A stretch of 64,000 bases of DNA from Streptomyces aidingensis (GCF_900112355.1 NZ_FOLM01000014.1:94552-158551), one strand, 5' to 3'; positions 51,383-59,641 are shown, counted from the stretch's first letter. The notes: generated by a model from the letters alone, not told the origin. A program made the numbers and translations.

Positions 51383-51820
51383 TCAGAAGGCCAGGGCGTC
51401 CCCGGCGGGGTGGAGGGGGGTGCGGAACCAGACGGACTTGCCGTCGGGGGTGTGGGTGTAGCCGAGGGCGGTGGCGGTCTGGCGGAGCAGCCACAGGCCG
51501 CGTCCGGCGGGGCTCTCCGGATCGGGCTCCTCGGCCGGGATGACCGGGATGTCCCGGGAGCGGTCGTACAACTGGACGAGCACCGCGTCGCCGACCCGCA
51601 GCACCCGGAGCCGGCAGTGCGGATCGGGGACGTGTTTGACCGCGTTGCTGAGGAGTTCGGAGATGCCCAGCCGGGCGAGGCCGACCGCTTCCGGGGCGGC
51701 GCCCATGGCCCGCAGCGCCCCGGCCACCTCGTTGCGCCAGCGCTCGATCTCCCGCGGACGGACCAGCAGATCCCAGGCGTAGGAGTGCCGGTCTTCGGCC
51801 AGCGGTTCGGTGACGGACAT
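51383..51820 (-). CDS. Anti-sigma-factor-like ATP-binding protein (HATPase_c_2)
   Basis: 145 residues of the RsbW/SpoIIAB-type GHKL ATPase fold: N-box GISELLSNAVKHV (~60-72), then GRGLWLLRQTATALGY as G-box. Such small proteins are very numerous in streptomycetes, often beside XRE/DUF5753 genes. Its partner is probably the regulator encoded divergently to the right. The ATG at 51820 is 8 bases after GGAGG; an upstream ATG at 51856 lacks this. Confidence 0.88.
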   Translation of the reverse strand: MSVTEPLAEDRHSYAWDLLVRPREIERWRNEVAGALRAMGAAPEAVGLARLGISELLSNAVKHVPDPHCRLRVLRVGDAVLVQLYDRSRDIPVIPAEEPDPESPAGRGLWLLRQTATALGYTHTPDGKSVWFRTPLHPAGDALAF

Positions 51821-51936
51821 CGGAGGTACCTCCAGCGACGCGGCGGCTGCGCGCATCGTCGGGCGGCGCAGGCACTACAGCATGGGGCGAAGTGCGGAGC
51901 CGCAACAGAGGACTTGAGTAAGAATCTGCATTTCTT

Positions 51937-51950
51937 CACTCGTTCGAGTG
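51937..51950. promoter_or_regulatory. Inverted repeat between the ATPase and XRE genes
   Basis: CACTCG-TT-CGAGTG with perfect 6-base arms, flanked by looser symmetry (TTCAC..GTGAA, CTGCA..TTGCAG) from ~51927 to 51967. It lies in the divergent promoter region and could be an operator for the XRE protein. Confidence 0.4.
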
Positions 51951-52026
51951 GTGAACCGTGAATTGCAGACTCGCACTCCGGTCCCGGGTGCAGACTGGCC
52001 CTCGCCGACGGAACGAGGAGGCGGCG

Positions 52027-52938
52027 ATGATGACCCGGCCAGTGGCAACGGTACGCAGATACCGGCTCGGGGTGGAACTCCGGCGGCTGCGGGAGCACGC
52101 CGGGGTCACCCAGGAGACCGCGGGCGAGTGCATCGATGCGGACGACTCCAAGATCAGCCGGGTGGAGAGCGGGCGCAGTCCGCTCAGCCGTCCCGAACTC
52201 GTCGAGCTGCTCAGACTCTACGGGGTGACGGAGGAGCACGAGGCGTTCGCCGGGCTGATCGAGCTGAACCGGGAGAGCCGGCGGCGCGGCTGGTGGCAGC
52301 AGCCCGGAGTGATCGGCCGGGCGCCGGCGCAGCTCATCGATCTGGAGACCTCGGCGAGCACCGTGTTCGAATTCAGCCCGCTGCTGGTGCCCGAGCTGCT
52401 GCAGACCGAGCGCTACGCCGGCGCCGCCCTGGCCGCCGCGGAGGGGGCGGCGGAGACGGAGACCGAGCGGGCGGTGCGGATCCGGTTGCAGCGGCAGGAG
52501 CTGCTGGACCGGCCGGACGGCCCGGAGCTGGACTTCGTGCTGGACGAGGCCGTGCTGCACCGTCCGGTGGGCGGCCCCCGGGTGCAGGCCGAGCAGTTGC
52601 GGCGGCTGGCCGCGCTGGCCGGCCGGGAGCGGCTGACCGTGCGGGTGGTGCCGTTCACGGGCGGCGCGCACGCGGGCACCGCCGGGTCCGGGGGCGGCTT
52701 CCGGCTGTTCGGCTACAGCGGGCCGCCGCGGGCCGAGTACGGCTGCGCCGAGCAGCGCGACGGCCGGGTGCTGATCGAGGACGGCGAGGCGGCCGGGCCC
52801 TACCGGGAGGCGGCCGGCCGTCTGCACGGGCAGGCACTGGGCGCGGAGGAGTCGGTGAAGCTGATCGGGGCGGTGGCGGAGCGGATGGCCGCACGGGCAC
52901 CGGAACGGGCACCGGAACGGGCACCGGGCCAGGGATGA
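52027..52938 (+). CDS. XRE-family regulator with DUF5753 sensor domain
   Basis: 303 residues. The helix-turn-helix is LGVELRRLREHAGVTQETAGECIDADDSKISRVESGRSPLSR (~12-55). The C-terminal DUF5753 domain (~95-285: IDLETSASTVFEFSPLLVPELLQTERYA, VLDEAVLHRPVGGP, LTVRVVPFTGGAHAG) binds an unknown ligand. The last residues are a direct repeat of APER. Proteins of this type (AbaA/BldB-linked modules) modulate development or antibiotic production; a DUF397 partner, often next to them, is absent. GAGGAGG precedes two adjacent ATGs (52027, 52030); the first is given. Confidence 0.9.
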   Translation: MMTRPVATVRRYRLGVELRRLREHAGVTQETAGECIDADDSKISRVESGRSPLSRPELVELLRLYGVTEEHEAFAGLIELNRESRRRGWWQQPGVIGRAPAQLIDLETSASTVFEFSPLLVPELLQTERYAGAALAAAEGAAETETERAVRIRLQRQELLDRPDGPELDFVLDEAVLHRPVGGPRVQAEQLRRLAALAGRERLTVRVVPFTGGAHAGTAGSGGGFRLFGYSGPPRAEYGCAEQRDGRVLIEDGEAAGPYREAAGRLHGQALGAEESVKLIGAVAERMAARAPERAPERAPGQG

Positions 52939-52979
52939 GCCCCGCCGGGTCCGCGGGACCTCGGACGGCGGCGGGGCTC
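52937..52979. terminator. Hairpin terminator between XRE and second GH6 gene
   Basis: Arms GAGCCCCGCC and GGCGGGGCTC (10 of 10) with an inner GTCCG/CGGAC pair; it overlaps the XRE stop codon and lies 47 bases past the convergent GH6 stop. Confidence 0.5.
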
Positions 52980-53025
52980 ACCTGGCCGGGGCGGCTCCCT
53001 CCCGTTTCATGCCGCCCCGGTGGCC

Positions 53026-54459
53026 TCACAGCGGTGGCTGGGCGTTGGCCAGCAGCCGGGTGAAATGCTCCGGGAACCAGCGGCCGAACGGCGGTCCGCC
53101 GGGCAGCGCCCCGGTCGGGCCCGCCGGGTGGCGGGGCGCGCACATCGGGTCGGCCCGCCGCCCCGCGGCGCCGGGGAACCCGGCTGCGGAACCGTCGGAC
53201 TCCCCCGGCGGCTTGAGCCAGGCGTAGGCGTCGATGCCCGGCCCGGGGCTCGCCGCCGGCCGCTCCCCCAGCCCCGCGTTCTCCTGGTTGCACCAGTGCG
53301 TGGAGCTGTGCCGCCGGTCCAGCCGGCTGGCGTTGACATGGCTGTCCACCCCGGGCGCCCCGGCGGCCGGCCCGGTGGGCCGGTCCGGACCGCCCCAGCC
53401 GTTGCGGGAGGTGTCGACGATCATCCCGATGCCGGAGCCGAAGCCGAAGGAGACGAGCTGTTCGCGCAGCGTCCGGGCATAGGAGAGTTCGTCCAGATGG
53501 CGGTTTCCCCCGATCCAGCGGGAGTCGTGGACGGGGGTGCCGTGCACGGTGTCGGTGAGGTGGAGAAAGGGCTCGCGCAGCGCCCCGTAGCCGGCCAGAT
53601 TGACGGTGAAGCCGTGCACATCGGCGGGCCGGGCACCGGCCGTGGTGGCGGCCTGGTAGAAGAGCTGCGCGACCGGGATGCGGCTGTCCGGCCGGCCCAG
53701 CGCTCCGTGATGGCCGGCGTCCAGATAGAGGTAGACCTGCGGCAGATCGCCCAGCCGGCCGAGCGCGTAGCCGATGCCCGCCAGGTAGTTGCCGTTGGCC
53801 TTCATGGTCTCGCACAGCGCGATGGCCGGCTGCCGTGGCCGGGTGTGGAGCACCAGGCTGCTCAGCGACTCCGGCTCGATCACGGCCACCACGCGCAGCG
53901 AGGCATAGGCCGGGTCGCCGAGGATGTCCGCGATCGGGTCGATGAACTCGGTGCGGTAGCGGCCGATGTCCCCGGGCCCCAGCTCGCCGTGCCAGGCCGG
54001 GCGGGCGCAGGAGCGGCCGGGCAGATTGTGCAGCACCAGCTGGATCAGGCCGGCGCCCTGGGCCAGCGCCGCGTCCAGGTGGTCGCGCAGGCCCATGGTC
54101 CGGCCGCCCGTCCCGCCCGCGCCGTGCACGGCGGCTGCCCGGTCGATCCAGACGGCGGTGGGCAGACCGGCGACGGCGGCGCCGCCCGGATGGGCCCGGG
54201 CCCGGGCGGCCCACTCCGGATCGACGTAGACCCGCACGCCCGCATAGGGGTTGTCCGCCCGCGGCTGGCGGGGGCCGGCCGGCCCGGCCGCCGGCCGGCC
54301 GCCGTCCCGGCTCTCCGCCCCAAGGGCGGGCGCGGTGCCGGAGACCGCCGGCGCCGGTGCGGCCAGCAGCGAGGCGGCCACGGCGGCTGCGGCGAGACGG
54401 CCCCCGCGGCGACGCCACCCCAGGCGCGATAACCAGTCGTCGAGGTGGGACAGAGACAT
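53026..54459 (-). CDS. Secreted family 6 glycoside hydrolase (cellobiohydrolase-type), no CBM
   Basis: 477 residues. A signal peptide (RRRGGRLAAAAVAASLLAAPAPAVSG) is followed by a GH6 domain: VVAVIEPESLSSLV (catalytic region, Glu-Pro-Glu here), QVYLYLDAGHHGALG, FTVNLAGYGALREPF, MIVDTSRNGWGG and YAWLKPPGESDGS. The long loops (e.g. DTVHGTPVHDSRWIGGNRHLDEL and DSHVNASRLDRRHSSTHWCNQENAGLG) would roof the active site, as in processive cellobiohydrolases such as Cel6B. No binding module is attached. The ATG at 54459 gives the signal peptide at the N-terminus. A CebR-type operator lies 41 bases upstream. Confidence 0.92.
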   Translation of the reverse strand: MSLSHLDDWLSRLGWRRRGGRLAAAAVAASLLAAPAPAVSGTAPALGAESRDGGRPAAGPAGPRQPRADNPYAGVRVYVDPEWAARARAHPGGAAVAGLPTAVWIDRAAAVHGAGGTGGRTMGLRDHLDAALAQGAGLIQLVLHNLPGRSCARPAWHGELGPGDIGRYRTEFIDPIADILGDPAYASLRVVAVIEPESLSSLVLHTRPRQPAIALCETMKANGNYLAGIGYALGRLGDLPQVYLYLDAGHHGALGRPDSRIPVAQLFYQAATTAGARPADVHGFTVNLAGYGALREPFLHLTDTVHGTPVHDSRWIGGNRHLDELSYARTLREQLVSFGFGSGIGMIVDTSRNGWGGPDRPTGPAAGAPGVDSHVNASRLDRRHSSTHWCNQENAGLGERPAASPGPGIDAYAWLKPPGESDGSAAGFPGAAGRRADPMCAPRHPAGPTGALPGGPPFGRWFPEHFTRLLANAQPPL

Positions 54460-54499
54460 GCGGCCGGCCTCCTCACGTCGGGCATGAACGTGAACGAGA

Positions 54500-54526
54500 T
54501 GGGAGCGCTCCCAACCCCGGAACGTA
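54500..54526 (-). promoter_or_regulatory. CebR-type operator and -10 element of the second GH6 gene
   Basis: The perfect palindrome TGGGAGCGCTCCCA (54500-54513) lies directly after an extended -10 (TGCTACGTT on the minus strand, core TACGTT at 54521-54526), again over the start of transcription. This is the same 14 bases as at 46791, so both cellulases should be induced together by cellobiose. Confidence 0.78.
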
Positions 54527-54628
54527 GCATGCCCGTCACCCTCTGGCGAGATGCCGGACGTCTTCCGTTTCCCTGCCCCGCACACCGACCCGTGCGCGGA
54601 CGGCAGCTTCCGGTGCGGGAGACGGCGG

Positions 54629-55627
54629 TCAGGCGGGTGCCGAGGCCCGCACCACCAGCTCGGTGGGCAGGACAACGGGCTCGGGGGGCAGCGGGGTACC
54701 GGCCAGATGACCGAGCAGCATCCGCGCGGCGGTCTCCCCCATCTCGTGCATCGGCTGCCGCACGGTGGTGAGCCGGGGATCGACCGAGACGGCCAGCGGC
54801 AGATCGTCGAAGCCGACCACCGCGACGTCCTCCGGGACACGCCGCCCGGCGGCGCGCAGGGCATGGAGGGCGCCCACGGCGGCCTGGTCGTTGAGGGCGA
54901 AGACCGAGTCGAAGCGCCGGCCCTCCGCCAGTGCCCGCTCGACCGCGGCCTGCCCGGAGGGCAGGGTGAACTCGCTGTCCAGGACCAGCTCCGGCCGCAG
55001 TGCCACGCCGCGCCCGGCAAGCACGGCGCGGAACCCCGCCAGCCGGTCCCGGACACAGCCGAAGTGCCGGGGGCCGAGGACCACCAGGGGCTCCCGGCGT
55101 CCGCTGTCCAGCAGATGGCGGGCAGCCGCGGCTCCGCCCTCGGCGTTGGTGGTGGCGACCGAGGGCAGCCGCGGGCGCTGCCCCTGGTCGTCGATGATCA
55201 CCATCGGCAGGCCCTGACGGTGCAGGGTCTGGATGGCGGGCATGGTCTGGCCCGGGACGATGGCGAGCAGCCCGTCGAAGGCCCGGGCCGACACCTGGCC
55301 GGTGAACTGGGCCATGGACACCTCGCCGCGGTTGCAGGTGAAGAGCAGCAGGCCGTAGCCGTGCGCCTCGACCACATCGGCGACGCCCTGGAGCATCTCA
55401 CTGACCCAGGGCCAGGTCAGCGAGGGCACCAGGACGGCCAGCGTCCGGCTGCTGCCCCGGGCCAGGTTGACCCCGCGTGAGCTGGGCACATAGCCCAGGT
55501 CCGCGATCACCGTGCGGACCCGCTCCGCGGTCTCGGAATCCACCTCGTCCTTGCCGTTGAGCACCCGGGAGACCGTGGTCTTGCTGACCGACGCGGCACG
55601 GGCGACGTCTGTGATGGTGACGCGCAT
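54629..55627 (-). CDS. LacI-family regulator next to the second cellulase
   Basis: 332 residues. The helix-turn-helix is TITDVARAASVSKTTVSRVLNGKDEV; the hinge helix region is SSRGVNLARGSSRTLAVLVPSLTWPWVSEML; a sugar-binding-type domain ends with VVGFDDLPLAVSVDPRLTTVRQPMHEMGETAARML. It could be the CebR of this strain or a paralogue with its own site. Its upstream region holds two GGAACCGGTTCC palindromes rather than a CebR box, which favours a different specificity or autoregulation. The ATG at 55627 gives MRVTITDVA. It lies 116 bases upstream of the GH6 transcription start on the same strand. Confidence 0.92.
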   Translation of the reverse strand: MRVTITDVARAASVSKTTVSRVLNGKDEVDSETAERVRTVIADLGYVPSSRGVNLARGSSRTLAVLVPSLTWPWVSEMLQGVADVVEAHGYGLLLFTCNRGEVSMAQFTGQVSARAFDGLLAIVPGQTMPAIQTLHRQGLPMVIIDDQGQRPRLPSVATTNAEGGAAAARHLLDSGRREPLVVLGPRHFGCVRDRLAGFRAVLAGRGVALRPELVLDSEFTLPSGQAAVERALAEGRRFDSVFALNDQAAVGALHALRAAGRRVPEDVAVVGFDDLPLAVSVDPRLTTVRQPMHEMGETAARMLLGHLAGTPLPPEPVVLPTELVVRASAPA

Positions 55628-55650
55628 GAGGGCTCCCTGGAGTCGTCGGG

Positions 55651-55718
55651 GCGCTGCCAACGCGCCGGAACCGGTTCCGGGACCGGTCCCGGAACCGGTT
55701 CCGGCGCGTTGGCAGCGC
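55651..55718. promoter_or_regulatory. Perfect 68-bp palindrome upstream of the LacI-type gene
   Basis: The 34 bases 55651-55684 are the exact reverse complement of 55685-55718, with no spacer. Inside are two copies of GGAACCGGTTCC (55667-55678 and 55691-55702), each a palindrome with central CCGG like LacI-family operators, and a central GGGACCGGTCCC. It lies 23 bases before the regulator's ATG. Confidence 0.9.
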
Positions 55719-55886
55719 AGTCAACTCCCGGTCGTCCGAGTCGTCAAGACATCACGCGCGCACTCTCCGCACCACGCGGCCGAGGGCCCGGGGAGGTACG
55801 TCAGGGCACGAGGCCCGGCCCCGGCGCCGGCTGCCGCGGCAACCGGCACACCCGGGGCCCGGGAGGGCAGGCGGGGCGGTCCGGCG

Positions 55887-55918
55887 GGGCGAAAGGGCGA
55901 AAGGGCGAAAGGGCGAAA
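55887..55918. repeat. 8-bp tandem repeat GGGCGAAA, four copies
   Basis: Four exact copies of GGGCGAAA end 44 bases before the DinB-like ATG. A microsatellite of this type may expand or shrink by slippage. Confidence 0.9.
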
Positions 55919-55961
55919 AGAGGGTGCCGGGGGGATGGGCGGATGTCTAGGATCGCCGGCC

Positions 55962-56498
55962 ATGACGCATGTGGACGCTCAGGGGCGGCCGGAGCCGCCG
56001 GATCAGGCGGACGAGACCCGCACACTGCTGGGGTTTCTGGACTACCAGCGGGCGACGCTGGCCTGGAAGTGCTCGGGCCTGGACGCGGCGGGGCTGCGGG
56101 CCACGGTCGGGATCTCGTCGATGACGCTGGGCGGCATGCTCAAGCATCTGGCCTGGGTGGAGGACTACTGGTGTGCGTACCGGCTGCACGGGCTGGAGCC
56201 CGCCCCGGTCTGGGCGTCCGTGGACTGGGCGGCCGACCCGGACTGGGAGTGGAACTCGGCCGCCGGGGACAGCCCCGAGGAGCTGCGCAGGCTGTGGCAT
56301 GAGGCGACGGAACGTTCCCGCTCGCTGGTCGGCCGGGCGCTGGCCGAGGGCGGTCTCGACCAGCGGGCCCGGCGCCCCGACCGGCGGGGCGCGCCGAGCC
56401 TGCGGTGGATCCTGTTCCACCTGGTGGAGGAGTATGCGCGGCACAACGGGCACGCGGATCTGATCCGGGAGTCGGTGGACGGCCTCACCGGCGAGTGA
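55962..56498 (+). CDS. DinB-like (DUF664) protein, putative metal-dependent thiol transferase fold
   Basis: 178 residues of the DinB/DUF664 four-helix family. MLKHLAWVEDYWCAYRLHG supplies the first metal His, and LRWILFHLVEEYARHNGHADLIRE two more (HLVEEYARHNGHAD). The family includes mycothiol-dependent transferases and maleylpyruvate isomerase-like enzymes; a mycothiol link is plausible in this host but not shown. The ATG at 55962 gives the usual length; the open frame upstream runs through repeats. Confidence 0.88.
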   Translation: MTHVDAQGRPEPPDQADETRTLLGFLDYQRATLAWKCSGLDAAGLRATVGISSMTLGGMLKHLAWVEDYWCAYRLHGLEPAPVWASVDWAADPDWEWNSAAGDSPEELRRLWHEATERSRSLVGRALAEGGLDQRARRPDRRGAPSLRWILFHLVEEYARHNGHADLIRESVDGLTGE

Positions 56499-56508
56499 CG
56501 GGCCCGTA

Positions 56509-56904
56509 TCAGGTGCCGAGGGCGTGCCCGGTCGTGGCGTCGACGTGGGCGGGGATGTCGTCGTGCCGGTCGCCGACCGAGGAGGTGCCGGCGGGTTCGA
56601 AGACCAGGATCGAGGCGCCCTCGGGGGACGAGGGCTTGTGCTCGGTGCCCCGGGGGACGGTGAAGGCCGAGCCCCTGGGCAGCCGGACGGTGCGCTCGCC
56701 TCCCGGCTCGCGCAGCGCGATGTCGAGCCCGCCCTCGATCACCAGGAAGAACTCGTCGGTGTCCTCGTGAACGTGCCACAGATGCTCGCCCCGCACCTTG
56801 GCGACGCGCACGTCGTAGTCGTTGACCCGGGTGACGATGCGCGGGCTCCACAGGGCGTCGAAGGTGGCCAGGGCGTCGGCCAGGGCGATGGGGTTGTTGT
56901 CCAT
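56509..56904 (-). CDS. Cupin-domain protein
   Basis: 131 residues, a single cupin barrel. Metal ligands are in GEHLWHVHEDTDEFFLVIEGGLDI (H-x-H with later Glu) and TVPRGTEHKPSSPEG (His). Small actinobacterial cupins of this type are mostly uncharacterised. The ATG at 56904 is divergent from the AraC-type gene 51 bases away, which probably regulates it. Confidence 0.92.
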   Translation of the reverse strand: MDNNPIALADALATFDALWSPRIVTRVNDYDVRVAKVRGEHLWHVHEDTDEFFLVIEGGLDIALREPGGERTVRLPRGSAFTVPRGTEHKPSSPEGASILVFEPAGTSSVGDRHDDIPAHVDATTGHALGT

Positions 56905-56955
56905 GGGGTGAGTCTCGGCGTTGTGCCGAGCCGGCGCGAGTGCTAGGAATCGCAT

Positions 56956-57978
56956 ATGGCGCAACGATCCTCGCATGCCGCGCGGCCGGCGGCCGGCGGT
57001 CCGCACCGGGTCGTGGTGATCGTGGACGAGAACTCGAATCCGTTCGAACTGGGTTGCGCGACCGAGGTGTTCGGGCTGCGCAGGCCCGAGATCGGCCGTG
57101 CGCTGTACGACTTCCGGCTGTGCTCCCCCACGCCGCGCACGCGGATGCGGGACGGCTTCTTCACCCTCACCGGGGTCGCCCCGCTGGAGGCCACGGAGGA
57201 GGCCGATACGGTCATCGTGCCCAACCGGCCGGATGTGGCGGTGCCGCGCCGCCCGGCCGTGCTCGACGCCGTGCGGCGGGCGCACGCGCGCGGCGCGCGC
57301 CTGGTCGGCTTCTGCAGCGGTGCCTTCACCCTGGCCGAGGCGGGGGTCCTGGACGGGCGGCGGGCCACCGCGCACTGGCAGTGGGCGGACGAGTTCCGGG
57401 CCCGCTTCCCGGCCGTGCGGCTGGCGGAGGATGTGCTGTTCGTCGACGACGGGCAGATCCTGACGGCGGCCGGCAGCGCCGCCGCGCTCGATCTCGGCCT
57501 GTACATCGTGCGCCGCGATCACGGGGCCGAGATCGCCAACGCGGTGAGCCGGCGGCTGGTCTTCGCCGCCAACCGGGACGGCGGGCAGCGGCAGTTCATC
57601 GAGCGGCCGGTGCCCGATCCGCCGGACGAGTCCCTGGGGCCGGTGCTGGCCTGGGCGCAGGAGCGGCTGGGCGAGCCGCTGACCGTCCCGGAGCTGGCGG
57701 CCCGCGCCGCGGTCAGCCCGGCGACGCTGCACCGTCGTTTCCGGGCCGAGCTGGGCACCACCCCGCTGGCCTGGCTCACCGGGGAGCGGCTGGCCCTGGC
57801 GTGCCGGCTGATCGAGCGGGGCGAGAGCCGGCTGGAGGTGGTGGCGCGGCGCGCCGGGCTGGGGACGGCCGCGCATCTGCGCGCCCTGATGCGGCGCCGG
57901 ACGGGCCTGACGCCATCGGCGTACCGGCAGCGGTTCGGGCCGGTGACGGGAGCAGGCGCGGGAGCGGGGGAAGGGTAG
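56956..57978 (+). CDS. AraC-family regulator with DJ-1/PfpI-like sensor domain
   Basis: 340 residues. The N-terminal half is a GATase1/DJ-1 fold: VVVIVDENSNPFELGCATEVFGLRRP, and GFCSGAFTLAEAGVLDGRRATAHW with the nucleophile-elbow Cys (Cys in FCSG). The C-terminal AraC domain has two helix-turn-helices (LTVPELAARAAVSPATLHRRFRAELGTTPLAWL; LEVVARRAGLGTAAHLRALMRRRTGLTPSAYRQRF). Such GlxA/FtrA-like proteins often sense small electrophiles or amides. The ATG at 56956 is 51 bases from the divergent cupin start. Confidence 0.95.
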   Translation: MAQRSSHAARPAAGGPHRVVVIVDENSNPFELGCATEVFGLRRPEIGRALYDFRLCSPTPRTRMRDGFFTLTGVAPLEATEEADTVIVPNRPDVAVPRRPAVLDAVRRAHARGARLVGFCSGAFTLAEAGVLDGRRATAHWQWADEFRARFPAVRLAEDVLFVDDGQILTAAGSAAALDLGLYIVRRDHGAEIANAVSRRLVFAANRDGGQRQFIERPVPDPPDESLGPVLAWAQERLGEPLTVPELAARAAVSPATLHRRFRAELGTTPLAWLTGERLALACRLIERGESRLEVVARRAGLGTAAHLRALMRRRTGLTPSAYRQRFGPVTGAGAGAGEG

Positions 57979-58025
57979 CGGGGGCGGGGGCGCCGGGGGT
58001 ACGACGCGGTCTTCATGCCGCCCGT

Positions 58026-58055
58026 GGGCACCGGCCCGGGTCCGGGCCGGTGCCC
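58026..58055. terminator. Bidirectional hairpin terminator
   Basis: Perfect 14-base arms (GGGCACCGGCCCGG and complement) with loop GT, between the convergent AraC-type and ATP-grasp genes. Confidence 0.7.
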
Positions 58056-58066
58056 GCGGGTTCCGC

Positions 58067-59260
58067 TCAGACCGTGGTGCCCAGGGCCGGCGGCACGGCC
58101 GTCATGGGCGCGTCGGCCGGCGCCGCCGTTCCGGCCGGCCGGGTCCGGGGCTGAGGCCCGGCGGCCTCGGCGGCGCCCGCGGCCTCCGCGGCGTCTGCCG
58201 CGTTGGCGGCGGCGGCCGTGCGCTGGACCGGCAGCGAGCGGGGCAGCACCGGCCGCGGCGTGTGCACCGTAGCGTAGTCGGCCCCCAGCCGCTCGGGCGT
58301 CAGGTCGCCGGGCTCCTCGCCGAGCGCCAGCCGCAGGGCCGCCCACGGAACATTGACCCCGCACCGGGAGAGCTGATGCAGGCCGCCCGCCGGGCGGGTG
58401 TTGATGTCGAGGAGTACCGGCTCTCCCCGGTACATCCGGAACTGGACATTGCACAGATAGTGCAGCGCGAAGGTCTCCACCAGCCGCCGGGCCGGCTCCA
58501 CCCAGGCCGGGTGCAGGGTGAAGCCCCGGCGGCGCCCCTTCTTCGTCCGCCCCACGGCCAGCCTGGCCCGGCCGTCCGGGCCGGTCAGGCAGTCCACGGA
58601 CACCTCGGGCTCGTCAAGCCGCGGCATGACCAGCCAGTCCACGCTCCGCCGGGTGTCGCGCAGGGCCTGTACCACCAGGTCCAGCGGCACATAGGAGCTG
58701 GGATAGCCGGTGAGGTGGAGCAGGGAGAACGGGGCGCGCGTGATGATCCGGAAGCCCTCGCCGCCCGCGCCGGCCGCGGGCTTGAAGCACGCCTTGCCGC
58801 CCTCGGCCTCGATGGCGTCGACCGCGGCCAGCAGCCCGTCGATGCCGCTGACCCGCCACCACGGGGGCACCGGGAGTCCGGCGTCCTTGGCGCCGCGGTA
58901 GGCGGCGTCCTTGTCCTCGAAGGCGGTGACGGCCTCGGCGGGAGGAGTGAGCAGGGTGGTGCCGATGGCCTCGAACTCGGCCCGGTGGGCGGCGATGACA
59001 CCCTGGTGCCAGCGCGGCACGAACACGTCGAACGCGTTGCGGCGGCACTGGTCGAGGGCGTACTCGACGTATCCGGCCGGGGAGAGTTCCTCGGGCTCCA
59101 GGGCCGCGGTGTCGGCGGCCGTCAGCACCGGCGAGTCCGGGTCGGTGTGACTGGCGTGGACGGTGACCGGCCGGCCCTGCGGATTATCGTGCAGCTGATC
59201 GATGAAGAAGACATTCTCCGCGTACGTGCGGTTGAGCCAGACGCGTACGCGGTGTGCCAT
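58067..59260 (-). CDS. ATP-grasp enzyme of unknown substrate
   Basis: 397 residues. VRVWLNRTYAENVFFIDQLHDNP begins the N-terminal domain; EDKDAAYRGAKDAGLPVPPWW starts the ATP-grasp fold; GGKACFKPAAGAGGEGFRII is the ATP loop; VDWLVMPRLDEPEVSVDCL and FRMYRGEPVLLDINTRPAGGLHQLS supply the Mg ligands (E/N of DINTR). It joins a carboxylate to an amine or similar group. The ~75-residue C-terminal tail is Ala/Pro/Glu-rich and probably unstructured. It stands alone, with no peptide-synthesis partner in view. Start ATG at 59260. Confidence 0.88.
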   Translation of the reverse strand: MAHRVRVWLNRTYAENVFFIDQLHDNPQGRPVTVHASHTDPDSPVLTAADTAALEPEELSPAGYVEYALDQCRRNAFDVFVPRWHQGVIAAHRAEFEAIGTTLLTPPAEAVTAFEDKDAAYRGAKDAGLPVPPWWRVSGIDGLLAAVDAIEAEGGKACFKPAAGAGGEGFRIITRAPFSLLHLTGYPSSYVPLDLVVQALRDTRRSVDWLVMPRLDEPEVSVDCLTGPDGRARLAVGRTKKGRRRGFTLHPAWVEPARRLVETFALHYLCNVQFRMYRGEPVLLDINTRPAGGLHQLSRCGVNVPWAALRLALGEEPGDLTPERLGADYATVHTPRPVLPRSLPVQRTAAAANAADAAEAAGAAEAAGPQPRTRPAGTAAPADAPMTAVPPALGTTV

Positions 59261-59641
59261 GTGGGCCGCCTTTCATGTCACTCGGAGTTTTTGTTCACAC
59301 TGACCGGTCCGCATTCCGCGGGCACGGTGAGGAAGGCTCTGCTGAGCCGTTGTATGCACTGAGGGCCGGCCGGAGGTGATCGGAACCGGGGCACACGTTG
59401 CGAGGGCGCGCACCGGTGACCGGATTCGGAGGTCTTCCGCCCGGCGAAGAGTGTTACGAAGATCATAGGACGTCCGGAGCCGTGCCGCTGCTACGGCGGT
59501 GTTACGGATCGTCCGCAGTGCTGACCGTTTCGCCCTCATTACACCTTTCAGGTGTCGAACACTGTTTTGCTACGCTTCCCAGTGGCCCGGCCGCCTGGTT
59601 CTGGCGCCGCGCCGCCGCCGCATGCGAGGAGTCCCCGTTTC
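59261..59641. other. Divergent intergenic region ATP-grasp / VanW genes
   Basis: 381 bases, somewhat less GC-rich than the surroundings. A short inverted repeat ACACCT-TTC-AGGTGT (59541-59555) and an extended -10-like TGCTACGCT (59569-59576) lie before the VanW gene and may be its operator and promoter. Nothing else recognised. Confidence 0.5.

Larger units (their letters stand above)
55628..55961. other. Divergent intergenic region LacI gene / DinB-like gene
   Basis: 334 bases with no credible gene. It holds the 68-bp palindrome next to the LacI start and, on the other side, an 8-bp tandem repeat before the DinB-like gene. The promoters of both genes must lie here; none was assigned. Confidence 0.6.
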
